DNA of 64,000 nucleotides from Agromyces cavernae (GTDB taxonomy: Bacteria > Actinomycetota > Actinomycetes > Actinomycetales > Microbacteriaceae): NCBI RefSeq assembly GCF_021044935.1, contig NZ_JAJNMP010000002.1, positions 124,001-188,000 of the forward strand. The letters are read 5' to 3'. Positions 28,753 through 38,903 of the stretch are shown here, in pieces. The position numbers and the translations under genes are program-made. Within the stretch, counting starts at the first letter, position 1. Each line of letters opens with the position of its first letter. The notes beneath the pieces were generated by a model. The model did not search any database. It had not been told where the DNA came from and saw only the letters and a list, made by a program, of their open reading frames with translations.

Positions 28753-28836
28753 GCGGGTTGAGGAGGCGCGCCGGCGCCGTCTCGAAACCGACGTTCGGGC
28801 AACGAGGGTTTCGAGACGCTTCGCTCCTCAACCCGC
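28753..28836. repeat. Nested inverted repeat (two perfect stems)
   Basis: Outer arms GCGGGTTGAGGAG (28753-28765) and CTCCTCAACCCGC (28824-28836) are perfect. Inner arms CGTCTCGAAACC (28778-28789) and GGTTTCGAGACG (28807-28818) are also perfect. The element starts on the base following the response-regulator stop and looks like a dispersed intergenic repeat that could also terminate transcription. Confidence 0.85.
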
Positions 28837-28905
28837 AACAGGGTCATCCCAGAGGATGACGGCGAACCATCCGGCCGTCGGATGACTCGGGCCACGGTGC
28901 ATCCG

Positions 28906-28911
28906 TAGCGT
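28906..28911 (+). promoter_or_regulatory. Putative -10 box (TAGCGT) for leaderless ABC ATPase gene
   Basis: TAGCGT is seven bases upstream of the ATG at 28919. Confidence 0.45.
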
Positions 28912-28918
28912 CGAAGGC

Positions 28919-29680
28919 ATGCAGATCCAACCCTCAGACCTCGGCCTCATCGCCCGCGTCGCCGAACTCGGCAAGCGCTACGGAAGCGGCTCGGGTTCCG
29001 TCACCGCGCTCGACGACGTGTCGCTCGGCCTGCGCCGCGGCGAGTTCACGGCGATCATGGGCCCGTCGGGCTCGGGCAAGTCCACCCTGATGCACATCAT
29101 GGCCGGCCTCGACTCGCCGACATCGGGCCGCGCATGGCTCGGCGACACCGACATCACCGAGCTCTCCGACAGCGCGCTCACGGTGCTTCGCCGTCGGCGC
29201 ATCGGGTTCGTCTTCCAGTCGTTCAACCTCGTGCCCACGCTCGACGTGCGCGGCAACATCATGCTGCCGTTCGAACTCGACGGACGCCGCCCGAGCCGCG
29301 ACGAGCAGGAGTGGATCGACGAACTCGTCGAGACCCTCGGCCTCGGCGCGCGGCTGCGCCACCGACCGCACGAGCTCTCGGGCGGCCAGCAGCAGCGCGT
29401 CGCGATCGCACGGGCGCTCGCGACGCGGCCCGATCTCGTGTTCGCCGACGAGCCCACGGGCAACCTCGACTCGCGCACGGGCCGCGAGGTGCTCGGCCTG
29501 CTCGCCGCGGCGAGCGCGCGCTACGGCCAGTCGATCGCGATGGTGACGCACGACCCGATCGCCGCGAGCCACGCCGACCGCATCCTGTTCCTCGCCGACG
29601 GGCGCATCGTGCGCGACGCCGGCCGATCGAGCGCCGAGGACATCTCGGCGTTCATGCTCGGCATGGAGACGGCGGCGTGA
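28919..29680 (+). CDS. ABC exporter ATPase, LolD/MacB type
   Basis: A 253-residue nucleotide-binding protein. Walker A is GPSGSGKST, the Q-loop is in [13 protein letters not shown], the signature is LSGGQQQR and Walker B is [12 protein letters not shown], the NLD form typical of the LolD/MacB/FtsE group. The H-loop is MVTHD. It pairs with the FtsX-type permease that follows with a four-base overlap. Such exporters beside a NarL-type two-component system commonly respond to cell-envelope stress or antimicrobial peptides; that role is inferred here. Confidence 0.94.
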   Translation: MQIQPSDLGLIARVAELGKRYGSGSGSVTALDDVSLGLRRGEFTAIMGPSGSGKSTLMHIMAGLDSPTSGRAWLGDTDITELSDSALTVLRRRRIGFVFQSFNLVPTLDVRGNIMLPFELDGRRPSRDEQEWIDELVETLGLGARLRHRPHELSGGQQQRVAIARALATRPDLVFADEPTGNLDSRTGREVLGLLAAASARYGQSIAMVTHDPIAASHADRILFLADGRIVRDAGRSSAEDISAFMLGMETAA

Positions 29681-31074
29681 ACGGCCGGCTGCGCGATCAG
29701 GGGCCGACGCTCCTCGTCGCGACCCTCGCGGCGGCGTTCGGCGTCGCGCTGCTGCAGGTGACGGGGATCCTCGCGGCCGTGCTCGCGGAGGACGACGTGA
29801 CCGGGTCGAGTGGAACGGTGCGCCTCATGCTGGGCATCGTGGCGAGCGTGTTCATCACGATCGCTGTGTACGTGAGCGCCGTCGTCACGGCGAACACCGT
29901 CGCGACGATCGTCGCCGGACGTACCCGGCAGATCGCGCTGCTGCGCCTCATCGGCTCGAGCGCCCGTTCGCAGCGTGCGGCGATCGCGCGTGAGGGACTC
30001 GTCATCGGCGCCCTCGGGGCTGCGCTCGGCGCGGTCGTCGGGTCGGCGTCGGCCTGGGTGCTCGGCGAGGTCGGGGTGGCGCAGGGGGTCATCCCGAGCG
30101 TCGAACGCTCGCTGCTCGACCCGGTCGTGCTGCTTCCGATGGGCGCGGTCGTGCTCACGACGTGGCTCGCGGCGTGGACGGGCTCGCGCCGGGTGCTCGC
30201 CGTGCGCCCGGTGCAGGCGCTTGGCAACTCCGCCGAGGCCGACCTCGACGAGGTCTCCTCGCGCGTCGGCCGCACCGTCGCGGCGTGGGTGTTCGTCATC
30301 CTCGGGGCGCTGCTGCTCGTGCTCGGCGTGCTCGTCGGCCTCGTCCGCCCCGAGGGCGTGCTCATCGGACTGGTCGGCGGCATCCTGTCGTTCACCGGCA
30401 TCGTGCTCGCCGCGCACCGCGTGATGCCGCCCGTGCTGCGGGCGGTCGGTTCGCTGTTCGGCGGCCGTCCCGCCGCCCGCCTCGCTGCCGAGAACGCGGT
30501 GCGGCACCCCGAGCGATCCGCGCGGATGACGATCGGCATCGTGATCGGCGTGACCCTCGTCACGACCTTCGCCGTGACGATGGAGTCGTATCGCACCATG
30601 CTCACGACCGCGTTCGCCGACGAGCCCGCGCTGCAGAGCGAGATCGGACCGATGGTGGACGGGACCGTCGCGGTGTTCTCCGCGCTCATCGGCTTCAGCG
30701 CGGTGATCGCCGCGGTCGGCCTCGTGAACACCCTGTCGATCAGCATCATGCAGCGCACCCGCGAACTGGGCCTGCTGCGTGCGCTCGGCTTCGATCGCCG
30801 GCAGATCCGCGCGATGGTGCTCGTCGAGGCGGCGGCGCTCACCGTCGCCGCAACGGCCACAGGACTCGTGCTCGGGGTCGTGTACGGATGGGCGGGGGCG
30901 CAGTCCATGCTCGGCTCGGTCGGCGGCGCCCCGGCGATCGTGGCCCCGGCGATCCCGTGGCTCATCGTCGCGATCGTCGTCGTGGCTGCGGCGCTGCTCA
31001 CGCTCGCGGCATCCGTCGCGCCCATGCGTCGGGCCGCACGCGTCTCGCCGGTGGTCGCCCTCGCGGTCGAGTAG
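29677..31074 (+). CDS. FtsX-like ABC permease
   Basis: A 465-residue permease with two FtsX-type blocks. An N-terminal group of helices includes GRTRQIALLRLIGSSARSQR, and a C-terminal group includes MQRTRELGLLRALGFDRRQIRAMVLVEA. About eight membrane segments are expected. The first half has a long membrane run without the large MacB periplasmic domain, so it is the actinobacterial compact form. It partners the upstream ATPase. A strong stem-loop lies 34 bases after the stop. Confidence 0.92.
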   Translation: MNGRLRDQGPTLLVATLAAAFGVALLQVTGILAAVLAEDDVTGSSGTVRLMLGIVASVFITIAVYVSAVVTANTVATIVAGRTRQIALLRLIGSSARSQRAAIAREGLVIGALGAALGAVVGSASAWVLGEVGVAQGVIPSVERSLLDPVVLLPMGAVVLTTWLAAWTGSRRVLAVRPVQALGNSAEADLDEVSSRVGRTVAAWVFVILGALLLVLGVLVGLVRPEGVLIGLVGGILSFTGIVLAAHRVMPPVLRAVGSLFGGRPAARLAAENAVRHPERSARMTIGIVIGVTLVTTFAVTMESYRTMLTTAFADEPALQSEIGPMVDGTVAVFSALIGFSAVIAAVGLVNTLSISIMQRTRELGLLRALGFDRRQIRAMVLVEAAALTVAATATGLVLGVVYGWAGAQSMLGSVGGAPAIVAPAIPWLIVAIVVVAAALLTLAASVAPMRRAARVSPVVALAVE

Positions 31075-31108
31075 GGACTGGCCGGCACACGTGGCGTGAA
31101 TGACCGGC

Positions 31109-31146
31109 GGGCGAGCGGATGTCCCGGGGGAGACATCCGCTCGCCC
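31109..31146. terminator. 15-bp perfect stem after the FtsX permease
   Basis: GGGCGAGCGGATGTC (31109-31123) pairs perfectly with GACATCCGCTCGCCC (31132-31146) across an eight-base loop. No T run follows. The stem contains one of the enriched CGGATGTCCCG words. Confidence 0.75.
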
Positions 31147-31178
31147 GTCATGTTTGCGCCCCCGCGCCCGCGCGGTGT

Positions 31179-31184
31179 TAGCCT
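31179..31184 (+). promoter_or_regulatory. Putative -10 box (TAGCCT) for the leuA leader transcript
   Basis: TAGCCT lies six bases before the GTG of the leucine-rich leader peptide, so the leader would be translated from the first base of the transcript. Confidence 0.5.
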
Positions 31185-31190
31185 TGACGC

Positions 31191-31219
31191 GTGCTTCACG
31201 GTCTGCTTCTCCTTAGCTG

Positions 31220-31235
<16 letters not shown>
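31191..31235 (+). CDS. leuA leader peptide, 14 codons, leucine-rich
   Basis: The short frame reads VLHGLLLLSCRSES. Five of its 14 residues are leucine, four of them consecutive, and three use CTT, a codon that is rare in the neighbouring GC-rich genes. The perfect stem at 31220-31256 begins inside the peptide, just after the Leu run. This is the layout of leader-peptide control, in which ribosome stalling at Leu codons under leucine shortage changes downstream folding. Leader control of leuA has been proposed for other actinobacteria; here it is inferred from sequence only. Confidence 0.7.
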
Positions 31236-33785
<2,550 letters not shown>

Positions 33786-33791
33786 CCCCTC

Positions 33792-33797
33792 ATTCTG
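33792..33797 (-). promoter_or_regulatory. Putative -10 box (CAGAAT) for leaderless TRIC-type gene
   Basis: On the minus strand CAGAAT is six bases before the GTG start. Confidence 0.45.
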
Positions 33798-33849
33798 CCG
33801 AGTCGGCGGATCGCCAGCGCCACGGATGACGCGGTACTTCGCTCGATGG

Positions 33850-33855
33850 GAGAAT
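33850..33855 (+). promoter_or_regulatory. Putative -10 box (GAGAAT) for leaderless recO
   Basis: GAGAAT, within the shared GGGAGAATCGA word, is six bases before the recO GTG. Confidence 0.5.
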
Positions 33856-33861
33856 CGAAGG

Positions 33862-34599
33862 GTGCCCGTGTACCGAGATGAAGCCGTCGTGCTGCGCACC
33901 CACAAGCTGGGCGAAGCCGACCGCATCGTGACCCTGCTCACTCGGCAGCACGGCAAGGTGCGCGCGGTCGCCAAGGGCGTTCGCCGGACGGGTTCGAAGT
34001 TCGGTTCGCGACTCGAGCCGTTCATGGTCGCCGACCTGCAGCTCTACGAGGGCCGCAGCCTCGACGTGGTCACCCAGGCGGTGTCGCTCGGCTCGTACGG
34101 GGCCGAGATCTCCCAGGACTACGCGGCCTACACGGCCGCGAACGCGATGGTCGAGGCCGCCGACAAGCTCACTGAGGCCGAAGGTTCGCTGCAGCAGTAC
34201 CTGTTGCTCGTCGGCGCGTTGCGGTCGCTCGCGCGAGGGGAGCACGGTGCCGGACTCACGCTCGACTCGTACCTGCTGCGTGCGCTCGCCCTGGCCGGGT
34301 GGGCGCCGAGCTTCCAGGACTGCGCCCGCTGCGGGCGTGCCGGTGCGCACACCGCCGTCGTCGTGCAGCTCGGCGGCGTCGTCTGCGACGACTGCGCCCC
34401 GCCCGGAACCCCGCGAATCGCGGCCTCGACCGTCGGGCTGCTCGGCGCGCTGCTGGCCGGCGACTGGACCTATGCCGACGCGGCGAGCGCCACCGACCGG
34501 AACCAGGCGAGTGGCATCATCGCCGCCTACACGCAGTGGCACCTCGAGCGCGGGCTGCGCTCATTGCCGCACGTCTCGAGAGAAACGACCACCACGTGA
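33862..34599 (+). CDS. recO: DNA repair protein RecO
   Basis: A 245-residue RecFOR-pathway protein. The N-terminal OB-fold carries [24 protein letters not shown] and [23 protein letters not shown]. The helical C-terminal domain includes a four-cysteine zinc site (CARCG and CDDC). RecO loads RecA on SSB-covered DNA and promotes annealing. The GTG start is supported by a -10-like GAGAAT six bases upstream and by the family N-terminus. It overlaps uppS by four bases. Confidence 0.95.
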   Translation: MPVYRDEAVVLRTHKLGEADRIVTLLTRQHGKVRAVAKGVRRTGSKFGSRLEPFMVADLQLYEGRSLDVVTQAVSLGSYGAEISQDYAAYTAANAMVEAADKLTEAEGSLQQYLLLVGALRSLARGEHGAGLTLDSYLLRALALAGWAPSFQDCARCGRAGAHTAVVVQLGGVVCDDCAPPGTPRIAASTVGLLGALLAGDWTYADAASATDRNQASGIIAAYTQWHLERGLRSLPHVSRETTTT

Positions 34600-35399
34600 G
34601 CCCCAAGCCCTTCACGCACCGCGACGCGATGCCCTACAAGCCCGTCGACTGGACCGGCCTGTACCCGCCCGACTACCCGAAGGGCGCCGTGCCCGAGCAC
34701 GTCGCGATCGTCATGGACGGCAACGGCCGTTGGGCGAACCGTCGAGGTCTCACGCGCATCGAGGGGCACAAGGCCGGTGAGGCGGCGCTGCTCGACGTCG
34801 TCGCCGGCGCGATCCAGGCGGGCGTGAAGCACCTCTCGGTGTACGCGTTCTCGACCGAGAACTGGAAGCGGTCGCCCGACGAGGTGCGCTTCCTCATGGG
34901 TTACAACCGCGACGTGCTGCACCGTCGCCGCGACCAGCTCAACGAGTGGGGCGTGCGCATCCGCTGGGCGGGGCGCCGGCCTCGCCTCTGGGCGTCGGTG
35001 ATCAACGAGCTGCAGTTCGCCGAGAAGCTCACGGCGGGCAACGACACCCTGACGCTCACGATGTGCGTGAACTACGGCGGCCGCAACGAACTCACCGACG
35101 CAGTACGCTCGATCGCCGACGACGTGGCGGCCGGTCGACTGAAGCCCTCGGCCGTGAGCGAGAAACTGATCGCCCGCCGTCTGTACGTGCCCGAACTGCC
35201 CGACGTCGACCTGTTCGTGCGCAGCTCGGGCGAGCAACGCACGTCGAACTTCCTGCTCTGGCAGTCGGCGTACGCCGAGATGGTGTTCCTCGACACGCTC
35301 TGGCCGGACTTCTCGCGAACCGACCTGTGGCAGGCGATCGACCTCTACGCGGGTCGCAACCGCCGCTTCGGTGGGGCGGTCGACGCGCCGACCGCATGA
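34596..35399 (+). CDS. uppS: Isoprenyl (undecaprenyl-type) diphosphate synthase
   Basis: A 267-residue cis-prenyltransferase. The catalytic motif [17 protein letters not shown] has the metal-binding D41, followed by STENWKR and the C-terminal [27 protein letters not shown]. It makes the lipid carrier for cell-wall synthesis; the exact chain length cannot be read from sequence. The GTG start lies in a GTGA overlap with recO, the usual partner in actinobacteria. Confidence 0.95.
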   Translation: MSPKPFTHRDAMPYKPVDWTGLYPPDYPKGAVPEHVAIVMDGNGRWANRRGLTRIEGHKAGEAALLDVVAGAIQAGVKHLSVYAFSTENWKRSPDEVRFLMGYNRDVLHRRRDQLNEWGVRIRWAGRRPRLWASVINELQFAEKLTAGNDTLTLTMCVNYGGRNELTDAVRSIADDVAAGRLKPSAVSEKLIARRLYVPELPDVDLFVRSSGEQRTSNFLLWQSAYAEMVFLDTLWPDFSRTDLWQAIDLYAGRNRRFGGAVDAPTA

Positions 35400-35429
35400 G
35401 GTCAGCCGGCCATATCGCTCAGACTTCGG

Positions 35430-35996
35430 TCAGCGTCGCATGTCCGCGAGCGGGCCGTTGATCCAGTCGTCGGCCTGCGCCGGACCGCCCAGGCGCACGA
35501 CCATGAGGTGCGGATGTCGCACCTCGGCGTCTGCGACCATGCTTCGCCACGTGGCGTGCGTGCGCCACGCCCACCGGATGATGTGATCGCGATCGGTGAA
35601 CATCGTGCGCAGCGGGGCCTCGACATTCCCGTTCCAGAGCTCGGTGCGATTCAACCGCCGCGCGACCGTGCGCCTGACCACCCGTGACATCACGACCGCG
35701 CGCGGGAAGTCGAGCCAGACGAGGAGGTCGGCACGTTGCGCGAGTCGCTGCCGGACCTCGGGGTACTGCCACTCGGTCACCCACGCCGGTTGTGCGATGA
35801 GCGCCTCGACATCGAGCGCGAACGTGGCGCGCGGCTGCCAATCGGGTCCGTGCCTCAGTGCGTCGAGCTCCTCGTACGGCACACCGACGGCGCCGGCGAT
35901 TCGGCGCGCGAGCGTCGACTTCCCGGAGCCGCTCGTGCCCGCGACGAGGATGCGACGCGGCTCACGGGGCAGTGGATCACGTGAGCTGAGCACCAT
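35430..35996 (-). CDS. P-loop NTPase, small kinase-like
   Basis: A 188-residue protein with Walker [24 protein letters not shown]-like arginine-rich region follows (RAVVMSRVVRRTVARRLNRTELWNGN). The layout resembles the adenylate-kinase/FlaR 'topology modulation' group found in many actinobacteria. The substrate is unknown. The ATG at 35996 is shown; a GTG one codon later (35993) sits six bases behind a TATGGT box and could be the leaderless start. Confidence 0.8.
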   Translation of the reverse strand: MVLSSRDPLPREPRRILVAGTSGSGKSTLARRIAGAVGVPYEELDALRHGPDWQPRATFALDVEALIAQPAWVTEWQYPEVRQRLAQRADLLVWLDFPRAVVMSRVVRRTVARRLNRTELWNGNVEAPLRTMFTDRDHIIRWAWRTHATWRSMVADAEVRHPHLMVVRLGGPAQADDWINGPLADMRR

Positions 35997-36016
35997 CCGA
36001 CCATATCGGCCGCTCG

Positions 36017-36385
36017 TCAGGTGTTCGTGGCCCAGACGCTGCGGATGGCGCTGACGACGTCCTCCTCACTCACACCGTCGCCGCGCGCCCGAGCGACGAG
36101 GGCTCGGATATCGGCGACGAGGGCGCCAGGCAGCACGGACGGTGTGTCGGCGACACGCGTGCCAGCCGCCCCGCGCGTCACGATGAGCCCGTCGCGTTCG
36201 AGCATCTTGTAGGCCCTCGCGACGGTGCCGGGGGCGACGCCGAGGTCGCGCGCGGCCTGCCGGACCGTCGGAAGTCGCTCACCTCGGCCGAGACGTCCCG
36301 AGACGATGTAGCCACGAAATTGTTCGGAGATCCACGCGGCGGTGCCGGATTCCTCGGGGAAGAGCCCCGGCGGGTGTCCGCTCAC
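36017..36385 (-). CDS. GntR-family regulator, YtrA type
   Basis: A 122-residue repressor with an N-terminal winged helix (AAWISEQFRGYIVSGRLGRGERLPTVRQAARDLGVAPGTVARAYKMLERDGLIVTRGAAGTRV). Only a short C-terminal helical tail follows, without the large effector domain of FadR or MocR types; this is the YtrA subfamily. YtrA regulators usually control a neighbouring ABC transporter, which is not present here. A direct TGTATCG repeat upstream may be its own operator. The start is GTG. Confidence 0.88.
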   Translation of the reverse strand: MSGHPPGLFPEESGTAAWISEQFRGYIVSGRLGRGERLPTVRQAARDLGVAPGTVARAYKMLERDGLIVTRGAAGTRVADTPSVLPGALVADIRALVARARGDGVSEEDVVSAIRSVWATNT

Positions 36386-36402
36386 GCGAGTCGATCCGAT
36401 CT

Positions 36403-36434
36403 TGTATCGAGTGATTGCTACATGATCTGTATCG
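36403..36434. promoter_or_regulatory. Direct repeat TGTATCG, candidate GntR operator
   Basis: TGTATCG occurs at 36403-36409 and 36428-36434, 25 bp apart, in an AT-richer stretch directly upstream of the GntR gene. Confidence 0.35.
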
Positions 36435-36555
36435 CGAATTTAGCACAAGACCTCGTAGCCGCCGCTTCGGCGGGGCTGTCGACGCGCCGGAAGCGGCGCA
36501 GTAGCGCTGCGCACGCCACGCCCCCGGACGACGGCCGGGCGAATCGCGAGCCCCA

Positions 36556-36561
36556 TATGCT
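36556..36561 (+). promoter_or_regulatory. Putative -10 box (TATGCT) for leaderless Pr6Pr gene
   Basis: TATGCT is six bases before the GTG start at 36568. Confidence 0.5.
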
Positions 36562-36567
36562 GTCCGC

Positions 36568-37359
36568 GTGACCACCGAGGCCGACGCGACCACCACTGCC
36601 GCTCCGACCGCCGCGCCCGCTCGGCGACGCTTCGCGATGGCCTGGAGTGTGCTCCGCATCGCCATGGCCGTCGCGATCATCGCGGCGACCATCGAGACCT
36701 ATCGCGGATCGGCCGTGTTCTGGGCCGAGCAGGGGTTCGCCGACCTCGTCACGCTCAACGTGAACTTCTTCGCGTACTTCACGATCGAGTCGAACCTCGC
36801 GGCGGCGGCGGTGCTCATGATCGGAGCGGTGTTCGCGTTCGCCGGGCGCCCGAGCGACCCCAAGTGGTTCGCGGTGCTGCGCGGCTCGGTCGTGACGTAC
36901 ATGGCCATCACCGGGATCGTCTACAACCTGCTGCTGCGCGGGCTGCCGGTGACGGGCGGGGGCGACAGCTCACCGTGGACCAACGAGGTGATGCACGTGA
37001 TCGCGCCGATCTTCCTCGTGCTCGATTGGCTGCTCGCACCCGGCCGCATCGAGCTCGCATGGCGCTGGGTATGGGTCATCATCTCGTTCCCGATCGTCTG
37101 GGTGACGTTCACGCTCGTGCGGGGCCCGCTCGTGTTCGACCAGGTCAGGCAGGTCGAGACGTGGTACCCGTACCCGTTCCTGAACCCCGCGCGTCAGGAT
37201 GACTGGTACCTCGGCGTGATGTTCTGGGTGCTCGTGATCGCCGCGGCGTTCACGGTCGTGGCGATCCTCGTCGTCTGGGTGTCGCACCTCGGGGCGCCGC
37301 GCAGTGAACCTCGCGAGCCGGCGGTGCGGTCGTCGCGAGAACAGGAACCTCAGACGTGA
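36568..37359 (+). CDS. Pr6Pr-family membrane protein
   Basis: A 263-residue protein with six predicted membrane helices between residues 27 and 245. It contains FFAYFTIESNLAAAAVLMIGA, YMAITGIVYNLLLRGLP and NEVMHVIAPIFLVLDWLLAPG, followed by a WxxYPYPFLNP segment. These features match the Pr6Pr (FAR-17a/AIG1-like) family of unknown biochemical role. The N-terminus is Thr/Ala-rich and the C-terminus charged. It is divergent from the GntR gene across 180 bases. Confidence 0.85.
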   Translation: MTTEADATTTAAPTAAPARRRFAMAWSVLRIAMAVAIIAATIETYRGSAVFWAEQGFADLVTLNVNFFAYFTIESNLAAAAVLMIGAVFAFAGRPSDPKWFAVLRGSVVTYMAITGIVYNLLLRGLPVTGGGDSSPWTNEVMHVIAPIFLVLDWLLAPGRIELAWRWVWVIISFPIVWVTFTLVRGPLVFDQVRQVETWYPYPFLNPARQDDWYLGVMFWVLVIAAAFTVVAILVVWVSHLGAPRSEPREPAVRSSREQEPQT

Positions 37360-37363
37360 TGTC

Positions 37364-37415
37364 CACGAAAACAGGAATGCGACACCGTCCTCACAAGCGA
37401 GTTCCTGTTTTCGTG
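37364..37415. repeat. Perfect 14-bp inverted repeat
   Basis: CACGAAAACAGGAA (37364-37377) and TTCCTGTTTTCGTG (37402-37415) are perfect inverted arms around a 24-base loop. The AT-rich outer arm ends in TTTTCG on the plus strand, so it could serve as a terminator for the Pr6Pr gene. Confidence 0.8.
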
Positions 37416-37464
37416 TGATGCACGCCGGGGAATACCCGAGCCGATGCATCCGTTCGCATAGAAC

Positions 37465-38121
37465 GTGAGTGAACCTATCAAGATCGACATCTGGTCCGAC
37501 ATCGCCTGCCCCTGGTGCTACATCGGCAAGCGCAACCTCGAGGGCGGCATCTCGTCGCTCGGCGACGACGCACCCGACGTCGAGATCACATATCACTCGT
37601 TCGAGCTCGCTCCCGACACGCCGGTCGACTTCGAGGGTTCCGAGGTCGACTTCCTCGCCAAGCACAAGGGGCTGCCCGCCGAGCGCGTGCGCGAGATGCT
37701 CGACCACGTGACGGGCGTCGCCGCGACCGCCGGACTCGACTACCACTTCGACACGCTGCAGCACACCAAGACGCTGAAGGCGCACGAGCTGCTGCACTTC
37801 GCCAAGGAGCAGGGACTGCAGCTCGAGCTCTCCGAGCGGCTGTTCCGCGCCTACTTCACGGAGAGCCGCCACGTCGGCCGAATCGACGAACTCGTCGAAC
37901 TCGCGGCCGAAGTCGGCCTCGACGCCGAAGCTGCACGCGAGTCGCTCGAGTCGGGTCGCTTCGCCGCGGCCGTGCAGGCCGACATCGCACAAGCGCAGGC
38001 CTACGGCATCAACGGCGTGCCGTTCTTCGTCATCGACGGAAAGTACGGCGTCTCGGGCGCGCAGCCGAGCGAGGTCTTCGCGCGGGCGCTCAGCCAGGTG
38101 GCTGACGAGAAGGCCGCATGA
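37465..38121 (+). CDS. DsbA-family oxidoreductase (FrnE-like)
   Basis: A 218-residue cytosolic thioredoxin-fold protein. The redox motif CPWC occupies residues 15-18 in IDIWSDIACPWCYIGKRNLE, and the cis-proline loop is NGVPFFVIDGKYGVSGAQP. These match the FrnE/2-hydroxychromene-2-carboxylate isomerase branch of DsbA, linked to disulfide reduction and oxidative stress. There is no signal peptide. The GTG start follows a TAGAAC box immediately. Its stop overlaps the start of a 43-codon gene (ATGA), so the two are translated together. Confidence 0.92.
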   Translation: MSEPIKIDIWSDIACPWCYIGKRNLEGGISSLGDDAPDVEITYHSFELAPDTPVDFEGSEVDFLAKHKGLPAERVREMLDHVTGVAATAGLDYHFDTLQHTKTLKAHELLHFAKEQGLQLELSERLFRAYFTESRHVGRIDELVELAAEVGLDAEAARESLESGRFAAAVQADIAQAQAYGINGVPFFVIDGKYGVSGAQPSEVFARALSQVADEKAA

Positions 38122-38249
38122 GCGACCGCCTCGATACCGCACCGTCGGATGCCCCGGCGCCGGTGCCGTTCGCGATGCTCGACGGCGACGCCTCGGCCAT
38201 GGTGTGCGAGGGCGACGTCTGCTACGTGCCGGCGGCGCCGGTCGAGTAG
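38118..38249 (+). CDS. 43-residue miniprotein with CxxxxC motif, coupled to the DsbA/FrnE gene
   Basis: The ATG overlaps the upstream stop codon (ATGA). The product begins MSDRLDTAPSDAPAPVPF, continues with MLDGDASAMV and ends in CEGDVCYVPAAPVE. The only two cysteines form a C-x4-C pair close to the C-terminus. Coupling to a CPWC oxidoreductase suggests a redox partner or substrate, which is inference. The final Val-Glu-stop is supplied by a dispersed GTCGAGTAG repeat, so the ancestral C-terminus may have differed. Family unknown. Confidence 0.6.
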   Translation: MSDRLDTAPSDAPAPVPFAMLDGDASAMVCEGDVCYVPAAPVE

Positions 38250-38323
38250 GCGCGAAGCGCCGTATCGAGACCCCTCTGCGGTGATCTCGATATGCGTCCT
38301 CTTTCGTCGGGCGCTACTCGATC
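38241..38323. repeat. Inverted pair of GTCGAGTAG...CGTATCGAG repeats
   Basis: The left copy (38241-38272) has GTCGAGTAG, a GGCGC-GAA-GCGCC hairpin and CGTATCGAG. The right copy (38284-38323) is the same element in reverse, with CTCGATATGCG and CGCTACTCGAT. It lies between convergent genes and matches the element after hemW. Confidence 0.75.
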
Positions 38324-38333
38324 AGCGAAACGG

Positions 38334-38810
38334 TCACTCGGGGTCGCTGATGTCGGCCACGGTCGCCTCGAGGGCGGCGATGAGCGCGTCGGCGTCGACG
38401 AAGAGGCTGCGGCCGTGTTCGCCGGCTCCCATCGAGACGCGACGGCCGATGACGCTCTCGTCGACGACCACGGGCCACGCGGTCGTCGAGCCGAGCGGTG
38501 TGATGGTGCCCCGCTCGTAGCCGGTCGCGGCCAGTGCGTGCGAGGCGTCGGGCAGCTGCAGCTTGTTGACGCTGAGCAGCGCCCGCAGCTTGGGCCACGA
38601 GATCTTGCGCCCACCGGGAACGAGTGCGAACACGTACGTGTCGTCGCTGCGCTTCACGACGAGCGACTTCACGATGTCGGCCGGCGTGATGCCCATGAGC
38701 TCGGCCGCCTCTTCGAGGCTGCCGGCTGCGGGCCGCTCGATGACCTCGATCTCGAGGCCGCGCGCCGCGGCATCGGCCTGCACGCGTTCGGCTCCGGTCA
38801 ACTCCGCCAT
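38334..38810 (-). CDS. ybaK: Cys-tRNA(Pro)/Cys-tRNA(Cys) deacylase, YbaK/EbsC family
   Basis: A 158-residue editing-domain protein with VIERPAAGSLEEAAELMGITPADIVKSLVVKRSDDTYVFALVPGGRKISW, then the family segment GYERGTITPLGST and ending in a helix. YbaK-type proteins hydrolyse mischarged Cys-tRNA(Pro). The ATG at 38810 has GGAGG six bases upstream; an in-frame GTG at 38822 is less likely. A TAGGAT box lies about 30 bases upstream. Confidence 0.92.
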   Translation of the reverse strand: MAELTGAERVQADAAARGLEIEVIERPAAGSLEEAAELMGITPADIVKSLVVKRSDDTYVFALVPGGRKISWPKLRALLSVNKLQLPDASHALAATGYERGTITPLGSTTAWPVVVDESVIGRRVSMGAGEHGRSLFVDADALIAALEATVADISDPE

Positions 38811-38840
38811 CTCGTCCTCCACACCATCGGTTCTCCGAGA

Positions 38841-38846
38841 ATCCTA
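38841..38846 (-). promoter_or_regulatory. Putative -10 box (TAGGAT) for ybaK
   Basis: On the minus strand TAGGAT would start transcription near 38834, leaving a 24-base leader with the GGAGG ribosome site. Confidence 0.45.
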
Positions 38847-38889
38847 GGCGCGCGACACTCGCCGCGGGCGAGGTGGGCCCGAACTCTGG

Positions 38890-38895
38890 GAGAAT
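38890..38895 (+). promoter_or_regulatory. Putative -10 box (GAGAAT) for leaderless dus
   Basis: GAGAAT, in the shared GGGAGAATCGA word, is five bases before an in-frame GTG and eight bases before the annotated ATG. Confidence 0.4.
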
Positions 38896-38903
38896 CGACG
38901 GTG

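Noticed and set aside
31066..31074. GTCGAGTAG at the end of the FtsX permease as a third copy of the dispersed repeat
   Set aside because: The CGTATCGAG half and the inner hairpin are missing, and an Ala-Val-Glu ending is common in FtsX permeases.
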